This document shows, piece by piece, positions 1-9,373 of a DNA stretch of 64,000 nucleotides. Where the stretch lies: NCBI RefSeq assembly GCF_005405305.1, contig NZ_BJDU01000002.1:62001-126000 (forward strand), in the 5' to 3' direction. Source of the stretch: Companilactobacillus formosensis. Its GTDB lineage: Bacteria; Bacillota; Bacilli; Lactobacillales; Lactobacillaceae. Position 1 is the first letter of the stretch, and each line of letters starts with the position of its first letter. A model generated the notes under the pieces. The model saw nothing but the letters and a program-made list of their open reading frames with translations. It was not told where the DNA came from and searched no databases. The position numbers and the translations under genes were made by a program.

Positions 1-362
1 TCGTGATCCTTTGGGGTGTTTCCGCCGGAATTGGTGCTCAAGCATGGTACTCATTGTGGTCAACGGAACTATTCCCAACAAAATATCGTGCTGGATCACA
101 AGGTGTTATTTTTTTTGTTGTACGTGCTTCAGCCGGTATTTGGTTGATTGTCTTTCCAACAATTCTATCAACGATGGGATTCAAGGCCGCCGGTATGTTT
201 ATGATTGGCTTATTGATTGTTTCATGGGTCATCGGAACAGTTTGGACACCTCAAACTCGTGGTAAATCATTGGATGAAATAACTAATGAACGTTATCACG
301 TTGGTAGAAATTCAGGGATTCAAAATATTAAAGAAAATACAAGTAGTGGAAAAGAGGCATAA
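1..362 (+). CDS. MFS sugar permease, C-terminal part (probably rhamnose transporter)
   Basis: The reading frame is open from the left edge (codons in phase with position 3), so this is the tail of a gene that starts outside the window. The 119 visible residues carry two or three membrane helices, the sugar-porter signature ELFPTKYRAGSQG before a late helix, and the soluble end TPQTRGKSLDEI typical of the sugar porter family of the major facilitator superfamily. It stops 2 bases before rhaB, so it is co-transcribed with the rhamnose genes and by inference is the rhamnose:proton symporter. Substrate is inferred from context only; the family also carries xylose, arabinose and inositol. Confidence 0.8.
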   Translation, partial: VILWGVSAGIGAQAWYSLWSTELFPTKYRAGSQGVIFFVVRASAGIWLIVFPTILSTMGFKAAGMFMIGLLIVSWVIGTVWTPQTRGKSLDEITNERYHVGRNSGIQNIKENTSSGKEA

Positions 363-364
363 AG

Positions 365-1837
365 ATGACTAAAACTTATGTTGCAGTTGACATTGGAGCT
401 TCTAGTGGTCGATTGATGCTTGGGACTATCAAGCACAAGAAATTACAACTAAAAGAAATGTATCGATTTAAAAATGGTTTCACTATGAAAAACGGCCACG
501 ACCGATGGAATATTGATTCAATAATCAACGAAATATTTAAAGGTTTGGAAGAAGTGAAAGCCGCTGGATTCGATGATATTGAATTAGGAATTGATACATG
601 GGCAGTAGATTATGTTCTTGTTGGTATGGATGGAGAAAAAATTCAAGATCCTATTAGTTATAGGGATGCAAGAACAAAAAATGCGATGAATGAATTAACA
701 TCCGATTTGCCAAAGAGCTACATTTATAAAAAAACTGGGATTCAATTCTTAAACTTTAATACGTTGTATCAATTATATGAAGAGAGTAAAGACGATCTAG
801 AGAAGACCGATAAGATCATGATGATTCCGGATTATATTGGCTATGTATTAACAGGAAATGCAGTTACTGAAGTAACAAATGCTTCAACGACGCAGATGTT
901 GAATTTGAGAGAAGGTCTTTTCGATAAGAACTTACTCAATAAAGTTAATGTTTCTCAAGATCAATTCCCACGGTTGGTAGAGTCAGGGACTATATTAGGA
1001 AATATTCGCCATAAATGGCATATGAAATATGATCTTCCTGAAACTGAAGTCGTAACTGTTGCGACTCATGATACAGCATCTGCCGTATTAGGAGCGCCAG
1101 GAGAAAATGATAGATGGGCTTATCTAAGTTCAGGAACATGGTCATTATTGGGTACTGAATTAAATGTCCCTGAGAATGGAGAAATGGCGTTTAAAGAGAA
1201 CTATACAAATGAATGGGGAGCCTATGGTACTTATAGGTTCTTGAAGAACATCATGGGTCTTTGGATGATTCAATGTGTAAAGAAAGAATTAGATAATAAA
1301 TATTCGTTCTCAGAATTAGCAGAGATGGCTAGTGAAGTAAAACCGTTTGAACAATACATAAATATTAATGATGAAAGATTTACAAATCCGGACAGTATGA
1401 TCAATGCAATTCAGTCGTACTGTAGAGAGACTGATCAGAAAGTACCTGAAACTCCTGGAGAAATTTCAATGGCTATATATTCTAATCTAGCTTTATATTA
1501 TGCAAATGAAATTCAAAAATTGGATAAAATTTTAGGTTATAAGTTGGAATCACTCAATATTGTTGGCGGTGGATCTAATGTTACATTGTTAAATCAGTTA
1601 ACTAGTACCTTATCAAATATTGATGTTTATGCGGGCCCAGGAGAAGCAACAGCAATTGGTAATTTAATGGTACAAATGATTACTAAAAATGATGTAACTA
1701 ATATTTCCGAAGGTCGAAATATGATTCGTAACTCATTTGAAATCAAAAAATTTAGACCTGAAACCGACAAATTTGGAGATGTTTTAAAGGATTATCAAGA
1801 ATTTTTGGAACACGGAGAGAAGGCGACTGTTCAGTGA
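365..1837 (+). CDS. rhaB: L-rhamnulokinase
   Basis: FGGY-family sugar kinase of 490 residues, the usual RhaB size; it phosphorylates L-rhamnulose to L-rhamnulose 1-phosphate in the cytoplasm. Visible are the N-terminal phosphate loop AVDIGASSGRLMLG (residues 7-20), the substrate region GIDTWAVDY (75-83), the catalytic base Asp236 in VATHDTASAV, and the C-terminal nucleotide-binding stretch NIVGGGSNVTLLNQL. It follows the permease by 2 bases and overlaps rhaM by 4 bases (GTGA), so it is translationally coupled. Identity is firm because rhaM, rhaA and rhaD follow. Confidence 0.96.
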   Translation: MTKTYVAVDIGASSGRLMLGTIKHKKLQLKEMYRFKNGFTMKNGHDRWNIDSIINEIFKGLEEVKAAGFDDIELGIDTWAVDYVLVGMDGEKIQDPISYRDARTKNAMNELTSDLPKSYIYKKTGIQFLNFNTLYQLYEESKDDLEKTDKIMMIPDYIGYVLTGNAVTEVTNASTTQMLNLREGLFDKNLLNKVNVSQDQFPRLVESGTILGNIRHKWHMKYDLPETEVVTVATHDTASAVLGAPGENDRWAYLSSGTWSLLGTELNVPENGEMAFKENYTNEWGAYGTYRFLKNIMGLWMIQCVKKELDNKYSFSELAEMASEVKPFEQYININDERFTNPDSMINAIQSYCRETDQKVPETPGEISMAIYSNLALYYANEIQKLDKILGYKLESLNIVGGGSNVTLLNQLTSTLSNIDVYAGPGEATAIGNLMVQMITKNDVTNISEGRNMIRNSFEIKKFRPETDKFGDVLKDYQEFLEHGEKATVQ

Positions 1838-2148
1838 AAAGATTAGCTCAGATCATGTACTTACATAAGGATTCTTATGCCGAATACGCCAAAAGACATA
1901 ACAATCTTTTTCCAGAGATGCGTAAAGCATTAAAGGAGGCAGGTGCACATAACTATTCAATATATCTTAATAAAGATAATGGAGAATTATTCGCCTACCT
2001 GGAAGTAGATGACATAAAAAAATATAACGACATTGCGAAAACAGATGCAGCTAAAAAGTGGTGGGCTTATATGGAGCCATTAATGGACACTAATCCGGAT
2101 AAGAGTCCGGTAACTGTGGATTTGGATGAAGTATTTCACTTAGATTAA
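1834..2148 (+). CDS. rhaM: L-rhamnose mutarotase
   Basis: Small 104-residue protein of the RhaM family, which interconverts alpha and beta anomers of L-rhamnose so that the isomerase receives its preferred form. Tyr18 and His22 in SYAEYAKRHNNLFPEM match the position of the catalytic pair known in the E. coli enzyme, and the Trp-Trp near WWAYMEPLMDTNPD is also typical. It starts with GTG inside the end of rhaB (4-base overlap) and ends 16 bases before rhaA, with a GGAGG ribosome site between. Confidence 0.95.
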   Translation: MKRLAQIMYLHKDSYAEYAKRHNNLFPEMRKALKEAGAHNYSIYLNKDNGELFAYLEVDDIKKYNDIAKTDAAKKWWAYMEPLMDTNPDKSPVTVDLDEVFHLD

Positions 2149-2164
2149 TTGGAGGAATAACAAA

Positions 2165-3457
2165 ATGACACAAACAAGTACAGAAACTGTAGAAAAAGCA
2201 TATAAAGAGGCTAAAGAACGCTACGCTGAAATTGGCGTTGATACAGATAAAGTATTGAAAGATTTAAAACAAGTTAAATTATCAGTTCATTGTTGGCAAG
2301 GCGACGATATTCATGGATTTTTGAATCCTAGTCAAGAATTGACTGGGGGTATTGGTGTAAGTGGTAATTATCCTGGTATTGCAAGAACACCAGATGAACT
2401 TACAAGCGATTTAAGTGAAGCACTCTCACTTATTCCTGGCAGTCATAAAGTTCAATTACATGCTATCTATGCGGTTACTAACGGCAAAAAGAAAGGTATC
2501 AACGATATTGGACCAGAAGATTTCAGCTATTGGGTTGATTGGGCCAAAAAAGAAAAAGTTGGACTTGATATGAATGGTACATTCTTCTCACATCCAATGG
2601 TAAAGAATAACTTTACATTAGCTAGTCCAGACAAAGATGTCCGTGATTTCTGGATCGAACATGGTAAGATCAGTCGTGAAATTTCTAACTATTTTGGTAA
2701 AGAATTAGGTCAACAATCAATCAATAACTTCTGGATTCCAGATGGCTTTAAAGATAATCCTATTGATAAGGAAACTCCTCGTCGTCGCTTGATCAAGTCA
2801 TTAGATGAAATCATCAAGGATAAGTATGATGAAAATAATACTATTGAAGCCTTTGAAGGAAAACTATTTGGTACAGGTATTGAGTCATATACTGTTGGTT
2901 CACACCTCTTCTACAACAATTATGCTTTGACTAGAAACAAGCTATGGACTATCGATGCTGGACACTGGCACCCAACAGAAGATGTCTCAGATAAATTCTC
3001 AGCCTTCCTTCCATTTGGTAAGGGACTAATGCTTCACGTATCACGCCCTGTTCGTTGGGATAGTGACCACGTTGTTATCTTTGATGATGCATTGATCCGT
3101 ATCGCTCGCTCATTAGTTCGTGATAATGAATTGAGTAAGACAAATGTTGGACTAGACTTCTTTGATGCAACTATTAACCGTGTTGCAGCTTGGGTAATTG
3201 GTGCACGTGCTACTCAAAAAGCATTCTTGCAAGCTATGTTGGAACCAATCGATCAATTGAAGAAGTCAGAACTTAATTTTGACTTCACAACAAGATTAGC
3301 AGAAACGGAAGAATTGAAATCATATCCATTTGGTGCTGTTTGGGATGAATTCTGTCTACAAAATAACGTTCCTGTAGGTACTGATTGGCTTGAAAATATT
3401 CATCAATATGAAAAAGATGTTCAATTCAAACGTGATTCAAATCTAGTTACAGAATAA
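2165..3457 (+). CDS. rhaA: L-rhamnose isomerase
   Basis: 430-residue cytoplasmic metal-dependent isomerase converting L-rhamnose to L-rhamnulose. Length and sequence fit RhaA throughout: LSVHCWQGDDIHGF near the N-terminus, LDMNGTFFSHPM, and the metal-binding stretch TIDAGHWHPTED followed by LHVSRPVRWDSDHVV. A strong ribosome site (GGAGG) lies 8 bases before the ATG. It is the third enzyme gene of the rha operon; codon choice is more biased than in its neighbours, consistent with high expression. Confidence 0.97.
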   Translation: MTQTSTETVEKAYKEAKERYAEIGVDTDKVLKDLKQVKLSVHCWQGDDIHGFLNPSQELTGGIGVSGNYPGIARTPDELTSDLSEALSLIPGSHKVQLHAIYAVTNGKKKGINDIGPEDFSYWVDWAKKEKVGLDMNGTFFSHPMVKNNFTLASPDKDVRDFWIEHGKISREISNYFGKELGQQSINNFWIPDGFKDNPIDKETPRRRLIKSLDEIIKDKYDENNTIEAFEGKLFGTGIESYTVGSHLFYNNYALTRNKLWTIDAGHWHPTEDVSDKFSAFLPFGKGLMLHVSRPVRWDSDHVVIFDDALIRIARSLVRDNELSKTNVGLDFFDATINRVAAWVIGARATQKAFLQAMLEPIDQLKKSELNFDFTTRLAETEELKSYPFGAVWDEFCLQNNVPVGTDWLENIHQYEKDVQFKRDSNLVTE

Positions 3458-3484
3458 TATCTGGTTAAGAGGAGTTTAGTGATT

Positions 3485-4318
3485 ATGAAATTTATTGATT
3501 CTAAATATGTAAATAAAATGGACGAAATTACCAACGAATTATACAAACATGGTTGGGATGAAAGAAATGGTGGTAATGTAAGTCTCCGTTTGACCCAAGA
3601 TGAAATTGATCAATTTGATGATTTAGGTAAAGTCATAAGAAATATTCCAATTAAGTTCGATGCATCTCAATTGGCAGGACAATACTACTTAGTAACAGGT
3701 ACGGGACGTTACTTTAAGAATGTTCATAATTATCCAGAACGCGATACAGGTCTTGTTCGAATTACCGATGAAGGAAACTCTGTAGATTTGTTATGGGGCT
3801 TCAATGATGGAGGGCAACCAACAAGTGAGTTCCCATCACATTTGATGACACATATTGAACGTCAAAAAATTGATTCTAATCAACGTGTCGTAATGCATTG
3901 TCACCCAACAAATTTGGTTGCTCTATCATTTACACATGAATTAGATGAAGCAAGTGTTAGTCGTTTGCTTTGGAAAATGCAGGCAGAGTCATTGGTTGTA
4001 TTCCCAGAAGGAGTAGGTATCATCCCTTATATGACACCTGGTACAAATGAAATTGGACAAGCAACTGCCGATAAGATGAGTGAATTTCGAGTAGTTATGT
4101 GGCCACATCATGGTGTCTTTGCAAGTGGTGACAGTATGGATGAAGTTTATGGATTGATTGAAACAGTTGAAAAGGCATGTATGATCTACACTGCAATTCA
4201 AAGTCAAGGTGGAAATATTCTGCAAAGTATTACAGATGACGACTTGAGAGATCTTGCTAAATCATTTGGAGTCACACCAAATCCTAAATTCTTATCTATG
4301 GAACCAATCACAAATTAG
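3485..4318 (+). CDS. rhaD: L-rhamnulose-1-phosphate aldolase
   Basis: Class II aldolase/adducin-fold enzyme of about 277 residues that splits L-rhamnulose 1-phosphate into dihydroxyacetone phosphate and L-lactaldehyde. Zinc ligands are visible in MHCHPTNL (His138 and His140) and PHHGVF (about 208). I chose the ATG at 3485, 10 bases after AGAGGAG, over the in-frame GTG at 3479, which is only 4 bases from it; the family normally begins MKF. It is the last gene of the rha operon and is followed by a strong terminator. Confidence 0.95.
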   Translation: MKFIDSKYVNKMDEITNELYKHGWDERNGGNVSLRLTQDEIDQFDDLGKVIRNIPIKFDASQLAGQYYLVTGTGRYFKNVHNYPERDTGLVRITDEGNSVDLLWGFNDGGQPTSEFPSHLMTHIERQKIDSNQRVVMHCHPTNLVALSFTHELDEASVSRLLWKMQAESLVVFPEGVGIIPYMTPGTNEIGQATADKMSEFRVVMWPHHGVFASGDSMDEVYGLIETVEKACMIYTAIQSQGGNILQSITDDDLRDLAKSFGVTPNPKFLSMEPITN

Positions 4319-4346
4319 AAATAAAAACCATATAGTTATTAATAAA

Positions 4347-4386
4347 AAAGAAGCAGAATAAGATTTTATTCTTATTCTGCTTCTTT
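4347..4386 (+). terminator. Rho-independent terminator of the rha operon
   Basis: A perfect 17-bp stem (4347-4363 with 4370-4386) around a 6-base loop, ending in a T-rich run, 28 bases after the rhaD stop. Confidence 0.9.
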
Positions 4387-4515
4387 GCTGTGCAATAAGT
4401 TATACTTAACAAAATAAAAGACACAAGACGGGGATTACAGACAACATCTTTTTTGCTATAAGGTGTTTTCTTTACATTCTTTTAACTTTGTTATTTACTT
4501 AGGCCGAGGCAGATT

Positions 4516-5508
4516 ATGAAAAAAATTAATGATTATTTTTCTAAAGAATCTCATTTGCAAAAATCACTTCGTGAAAAAGAAATAAATCAGTTAAATTATT
4601 CAATAAGATTTTTATACATTAATATATTCATCTACATTCTGATTACCATTATTGAATACTGGTTAGCTAAAATTGGTAATTCTCAGGCACTGCGAGCCGA
4701 CGCTTTAAATAATCTTTCAGGCGTTATATCGACGGGCGTATTAATTTTGGGTATTAAAGAAGCAACTAATGTTGATGACGATGATATTTTAGGACGAGAT
4801 TTGCCCAAGGAGAATATTCGTAGTAAAAATTCGTTGCAACTCTCGCGATTTAGGTTGGAAACAGTTTTTACTTTAGTAACTAGTTTTATTATTATTTTGA
4901 TTGCTATTCAGATTATTTATAGTGGAATAAAGGGCTTGCTGAACTTAGGCAATATTGAGAGTCCGAACCCGATTTCAGCTTTAGGAGCAAGTATCGCAAC
5001 CATTTTGATGTTAGTAGTTTGGTATATTAATTATCATAATGGAAAGAAGTTAAAAAATGCTTCCTTACAAGCCGCCGCAAAGGATAGTTTAGGGGATGTT
5101 GTAACTAGTTTTAGTACCATGATTACAGTTTTGATTTCAATTGCTCTGAAGGTGGCTTTTCTTGATAGTGTGGTAAGTATAGTGATTGGCATTTTTATTT
5201 TGTGGCAGGGTGTTGTAATTTTCCAAGAAGCAGCCTTGAATTTGATAGATTATGTTGATCCTGTTCTAGAAAAAAATATGCGTGATGATCTTAATAAAAT
5301 TGAGGAAATCCATAGTGTGGTTGATTTGACTAGTAGATATAACGGGAATATGTTAGTTGTCGATATATTTGTAAAAGTTGATGCTGATGAGACAGCAGTG
5401 TCGATTTATCAGTTGAATAAGAAAATCAAAGACGAACTTTATCAAAAATATGATGTTTATGATGTAACACTTACTACTATTCCGGATTTGAAGGAATTTG
5501 ATAAGTGA
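4516..5508 (+). CDS. Cation diffusion facilitator family transporter
   Basis: 330-residue membrane protein with about six hydrophobic segments and a cytoplasmic C-terminal domain, the layout of CDF divalent-metal/proton antiporters. The helix 2 metal-site region is SQALRADALNNLSG and the helix 5 region AAAKDSLGDVVTS contains the paired aspartates (DxxxD). The C-terminal part (from about residue 250) resembles the ferredoxin-like dimerisation domain. The helix 2 site has Asp followed by Asn rather than His/Asp, so metal choice (zinc, manganese, iron) cannot be read from sequence. It stands alone between two terminators and is not part of the rha operon. Confidence 0.88.
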   Translation: MKKINDYFSKESHLQKSLREKEINQLNYSIRFLYINIFIYILITIIEYWLAKIGNSQALRADALNNLSGVISTGVLILGIKEATNVDDDDILGRDLPKENIRSKNSLQLSRFRLETVFTLVTSFIIILIAIQIIYSGIKGLLNLGNIESPNPISALGASIATILMLVVWYINYHNGKKLKNASLQAAAKDSLGDVVTSFSTMITVLISIALKVAFLDSVVSIVIGIFILWQGVVIFQEAALNLIDYVDPVLEKNMRDDLNKIEEIHSVVDLTSRYNGNMLVVDIFVKVDADETAVSIYQLNKKIKDELYQKYDVYDVTLTTIPDLKEFDK

Positions 5509-5555
5509 ATTACAATTGTAACGCAGATATCTATTTAATCATTTTATTGAAATTC

Positions 5556-5592
5556 AAAAAGTCGGGTAATCAATTTGATTATCCGACTTTTT
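5556..5592. terminator. Bidirectional terminator
   Basis: 15-bp stem (5556-5570 with 5578-5592, one G-U pair) with A-run on the left and T-run on the right. It serves the CDF gene on + and can serve the AraC gene on -. Confidence 0.85.
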
Positions 5593-5686
5593 ATATATTT
5601 TGTAACTATAATTCATACTTTATGATCAAAAATTTTTTAAGATCATAATTTAAAAATATCATATAAGTAGGAGATTTAGAATTAGA

Positions 5687-6676
5687 TTATTTTTTAAATC
5701 CTAAATCATTTTTAATATTCTCTGTAAATCTTTGCCGATATATATTCGGTGACAATTGAACCCGTTTCTTAAAAAAATGATAGAAATAAGTTTCATTATC
5801 AAAGCCTAATTTCTTTGCAATATTTTGAACAGTCATATCTGTTGCTGTTAATAATTCCTGTGCTCGATGAATTCTAACTTCTTGTGAATAGGCAATTAGT
5901 GTACGCTTAGTTTTTTCTTTTAATAGTCGATTTAAATATTCAGCGTTGTAGTGTAATTGTTCTTCCAAATTTTTTCGAGAGATATTGCCATTACTTTTAT
6001 CAATCAATTCGATAACTTGATTGACTAAAAAATCTTTTTTGGAGTTGTCCAGTAAGTTAGTGATAATTTGAAAATGATGACTGTCTTCCAATTCAGACAA
6101 TAGTCTTAAGACTAAGCCACTTTGAAAAAATTTAGCTCCAACTTTGACAGTGGTAGTTTCTTGTTGTAGTGAATCCAAAATGATTTTTAAATCCCTATCA
6201 GAATCACTGGCAAGACGGTGGAATTTTAAATAATTACGTTGCCAACCGTTTTTGTCATCGAGATTGTGTTTTAAGAATGAAAACACTGCTGCTTGAGATT
6301 TGATGTCAATTAAAAGTTGATGTAATAAACTTTCGGATAGATTCAAAAAGACTACTAAGCAATCCGTTTGAAGTCTTTCAGTGTGTTTAACTTGTGGATT
6401 CAAAAGACAACCTTCACCAGCTTGAAAAGTAAAGACTTGATTTTCTATATAATTGGTCAATTGGCCGTCTAAAACGTACATTAATTCAAAGTCCCGATCA
6501 CGATGCATTTTTTGATAGTCGGGGGCCTCAAAAGAATGGAACTTATCATTTTGCAGCATCGTATAAAGGACTTTTTGACCAGTTTTGCGTTTGTAAAACA
6601 TCGATAAGGGCACATTTGTAGAGATTTCAGGACCATTGTTTGTCGAAGTATCTAAATTGTAAAAGTCTTCTTTCAT
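5687..6676 (-). CDS. AraC-family transcriptional regulator
   Basis: 329-residue cytoplasmic regulator: an N-terminal cupin-like sensing region (EAPDYQKMHRDRDFELMYVL, then FQAGEGCLLNP) and a C-terminal pair of helix-turn-helix motifs of AraC type (SRKNLEEQLHYNAEYLNRLL and MTVQNIAKKLGFDNETYFYHFFKKRVQLSP). The start is the ATG at 6674-6676, preceded by GGAGG; the frame runs open 20 codons further but has no ribosome site there. It is divergent from the GH2 gene, which it most likely controls in response to the GH2 substrate or product. Confidence 0.9.
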   Translation of the reverse strand: MKEDFYNLDTSTNNGPEISTNVPLSMFYKRKTGQKVLYTMLQNDKFHSFEAPDYQKMHRDRDFELMYVLDGQLTNYIENQVFTFQAGEGCLLNPQVKHTERLQTDCLVVFLNLSESLLHQLLIDIKSQAAVFSFLKHNLDDKNGWQRNYLKFHRLASDSDRDLKIILDSLQQETTTVKVGAKFFQSGLVLRLLSELEDSHHFQIITNLLDNSKKDFLVNQVIELIDKSNGNISRKNLEEQLHYNAEYLNRLLKEKTKRTLIAYSQEVRIHRAQELLTATDMTVQNIAKKLGFDNETYFYHFFKKRVQLSPNIYRQRFTENIKNDLGFKK

Positions 6677-6703
6677 CCCAATACCTCCAAGTTGGAAAAT
6701 TGC

Positions 6704-6718
6704 AGTAAGCGTTTGCTC
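6704..6718. promoter_or_regulatory. Candidate cre (CcpA) site
   Basis: AGTAAGCGTTTGCTC in the divergent AraC/GH2 intergenic region keeps the central CG and the A/T and C/G flanks of the cre consensus. Inferred to give glucose repression of the GH2 gene or of its regulator. Confidence 0.5.
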
Positions 6719-6789
6719 AAAATCGCATATAAACATTATAGCATAGCGATATTTTGGATAGAATTAAGTATGATGAAAGGATTGATATT

Positions 6790-9171
6790 ATGACTACCAA
6801 AGAATCTTTAAATAACAATTGGATGTTTCATTATGGTGAAGTGAAACGCGTTCCTTATAAAACTACTAAAAAAGCCGTGTCTCTGGGTGGAATTACCGCA
6901 CCTATTAAAGGAGAAAAGGGCAAACGTTTGCCAGTTAGTGCCGGTGGCAGTCACTTTTTGAAGTTGATTGCCCAAGGTGATGAGCAACAAGGACTATTGA
7001 ATCTAGCTGATACTGATTTAACTTCCGAATTATCAAAAGATTGGAAAAAAGTGGATTTACCTCATGATTGGAAACGACAATTACCTTATATTAATCAACC
7101 TGAGAAATTGATGAGTGGGTCTAAACCTGAAACTTGCGGTTATTATCGTAAAACTTTCACATTAAATATTGACGATTTAAATAATTCAAGGACAATTCTG
7201 CGTTTTGATGGAGTCATGCGCATGGCTGATGTCTGGCTGAATGGAACATATTTAGGACATAATAACAGCGGATACAACTCCTTTAGTTTCGACATTACCG
7301 AGATGGCACGTTACGGTAAAGAAGGAGTCAATGTTGTGTTAGTTCGAGCTGATACTACAACCGGTGCAGAAGGTTGGTGGTATGAAGGTGCTGGGATTTA
7401 TCGCTCTGTTTGGTTAGAACACAAGCCATTGGTCTCCTTAAGGGAAGATTCTTGTTATGTTTATACGAAATCTTTAGATGATAACGGTGCTCAATTGGGT
7501 GTTGAATTGACAGTTGAAAACAATACTGCCACTCAACAAGTCATTTCGCCGCAAGTTTTATTGGATGAGCAAGTTGTGGTGCAATTTGATGAAGTTGAAA
7601 TAGGTAGCTATCAGAATAAACAATTCAAAACTATGGTTAAGGTAACTGATCCTAAGCTTTGGACACCGGAAAATCCTTATTGTTATAAAGCTGAATTTAT
7701 TGTAGCTAATGATAAAGTAGTAAAAAATCTGGGTATTCATACGTTTGACTATACAACTTCAGGCTTCTTTTTGAATGGAAAGAGTTATCAATTACATGGT
7801 ATTTGTGAACATCAGGATTTTGTTGGAGTAGGTACCGCTTTGAATCAAGACATCGTAGACTACAAAGTCTCAGTAATGAAAAAAATGGGTGTTAATGCTT
7901 GGCGAAGTACCCATCATTTTGCTTCTGAAGAATTATTGGATGCTTGTGACCGTTATGGAATCATTGTTATCGATGAAAATCGTTTATTGGAGAGTTCTCC
8001 ATGGAGAATTAATGATTTAAAACAAATGGTACAAAAAGATCGTATGCACGCTTCAATTGCTTTTTGGTCAATTTCTAATGAGGAGTTGGTTGGAAATACA
8101 CCATTGGGAAGTCGAATTGCTAAAAAAATTGTTAGAACAATTAAAAAATTCGACTACGAACATTTAATTATTGGTGCGGAACTATTAACTCCTGAAGGAA
8201 TCATTGATGAGGATTACGTCAGAAATTTGGATGTGTTAGGTGTCAATTATCCCGAAGCCGGAGTTATGGGTTCAGGAGCTAGATTAATTCATCAAAAATA
8301 TACTGATCTACCGATGATGAGTACTGAGAATGCGTCTTATTTCTCAACTAGAGGGGCTTATAAAGATAGTGGTGATTTGGATCAATGTAATAATTTTGGT
8401 TCATATTTTTCAATGGTTTTACCCGGAATCAGAAAACCAGGTGATCCAGGTTTAGGTGGGACAGCACATCCTGAAACAGTTATGCAATACTTGCATGAAA
8501 ATCCTTATATGGGTGGTGTCTTCTTATGGACTGGTTTTGATTATTATGGCGAGCCCTCACCATTTAGTTGGCCAGCTATTAGTTCTCAGTTTGGAATTGC
8601 CGATCTGTGTGGTTTTCCAAAAGATTATTACTATTATTATCAAGCTCACTGGACGGCAAAGAAAATGGTTCATTTGATGCCCAGTTGGAATAAAGAACAG
8701 TTGAATTTTGATAAAGACGGAAGAACTACTGTTAAAGCTTTCAGCAATGTGCAAGAGGTCGAATTGTTCGTCAATGATAAGAGTTTTGGCAAACAAGTAG
8801 TGAGAGATTGCTCAGCCACTTGGAAAATTCCATTTGAGGCGGGAGCAATTAAAGTTCTTGCTTATGAAAATAGTTCGATAGTAGCTTCTGATATAAGATT
8901 CACCAACGGTAATACTGTCCGGATTAAGCAGTATAAAGTCTATGAAGGCCAGACAACGACACTTTACAAGTTGATGGCTATCGATGAACAAGGTAATTTA
9001 GTTGAAAATGCTGGAAATCAAATCAAATTGCATGTAACAAATGGCAAGCTTATTGCTGGTGGCAATGGCAATCCTATCGATCATAACATGAGTTTTGATA
9101 ATATTAATTTATTCAATGGTTTGGCTTTAGTAATTGTTTCTAAGAATAGTGAATTGACAGTTAAAAAATAA
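6790..9171 (+). CDS. GH2 family glycoside hydrolase (beta-galactosidase-like)
   Basis: 793-residue GH2 enzyme without a signal peptide, so cytoplasmic. Order: sugar-binding jelly roll with PHDWKRQLPY and DGVMRMADVWLNG, immunoglobulin-like domain, TIM barrel with GVNAWRSTHHFASEELLDAC, then C-terminal beta domains resembling DUF4982. The acid/base is probably Glu431 in SISNEE and the nucleophile Glu513 in MSTENAS. The ATG at 6790 follows AAAGGA by 8 bases; an in-frame upstream ATG at 6754 has no ribosome site. The subfamily includes beta-galactosidases and beta-glucuronidases, so exact substrate is open. Followed by a terminator, so it is a single-gene unit. Confidence 0.88.
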   Translation: MTTKESLNNNWMFHYGEVKRVPYKTTKKAVSLGGITAPIKGEKGKRLPVSAGGSHFLKLIAQGDEQQGLLNLADTDLTSELSKDWKKVDLPHDWKRQLPYINQPEKLMSGSKPETCGYYRKTFTLNIDDLNNSRTILRFDGVMRMADVWLNGTYLGHNNSGYNSFSFDITEMARYGKEGVNVVLVRADTTTGAEGWWYEGAGIYRSVWLEHKPLVSLREDSCYVYTKSLDDNGAQLGVELTVENNTATQQVISPQVLLDEQVVVQFDEVEIGSYQNKQFKTMVKVTDPKLWTPENPYCYKAEFIVANDKVVKNLGIHTFDYTTSGFFLNGKSYQLHGICEHQDFVGVGTALNQDIVDYKVSVMKKMGVNAWRSTHHFASEELLDACDRYGIIVIDENRLLESSPWRINDLKQMVQKDRMHASIAFWSISNEELVGNTPLGSRIAKKIVRTIKKFDYEHLIIGAELLTPEGIIDEDYVRNLDVLGVNYPEAGVMGSGARLIHQKYTDLPMMSTENASYFSTRGAYKDSGDLDQCNNFGSYFSMVLPGIRKPGDPGLGGTAHPETVMQYLHENPYMGGVFLWTGFDYYGEPSPFSWPAISSQFGIADLCGFPKDYYYYYQAHWTAKKMVHLMPSWNKEQLNFDKDGRTTVKAFSNVQEVELFVNDKSFGKQVVRDCSATWKIPFEAGAIKVLAYENSSIVASDIRFTNGNTVRIKQYKVYEGQTTTLYKLMAIDEQGNLVENAGNQIKLHVTNGKLIAGGNGNPIDHNMSFDNINLFNGLALVIVSKNSELTVKK

Positions 9172-9182
9172 AGATAGTTATT

Positions 9183-9221
9183 AAAAACAGATGTCATTTA
9201 TTAAGCGACATCTGTTTTTTT
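9183..9221 (+). terminator. Rho-independent terminator after GH2
   Basis: 13-bp perfect stem (9183-9195 with 9207-9219), 11-base loop, T7 run. Confidence 0.9.
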
Positions 9222-9373
9222 ATGAATGAAATCTTCAATTATTCTACTGTTAACTAATATTTTTTGTGAAATTTATGAAATTAAATTGATTAAAATTTTG
9301 TCTATAGTATATAGTCTTGCTTTTCGTATTATTAGTATATTATTGATATAAGTGAATGTAAGGAGTTTTTTAT

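Noticed and set aside
9220-9373. Promoter for the broken GH78 gene
   Set aside because: Several AT-rich hexamers are present, but no -35/-10 pair with good spacing stood out.
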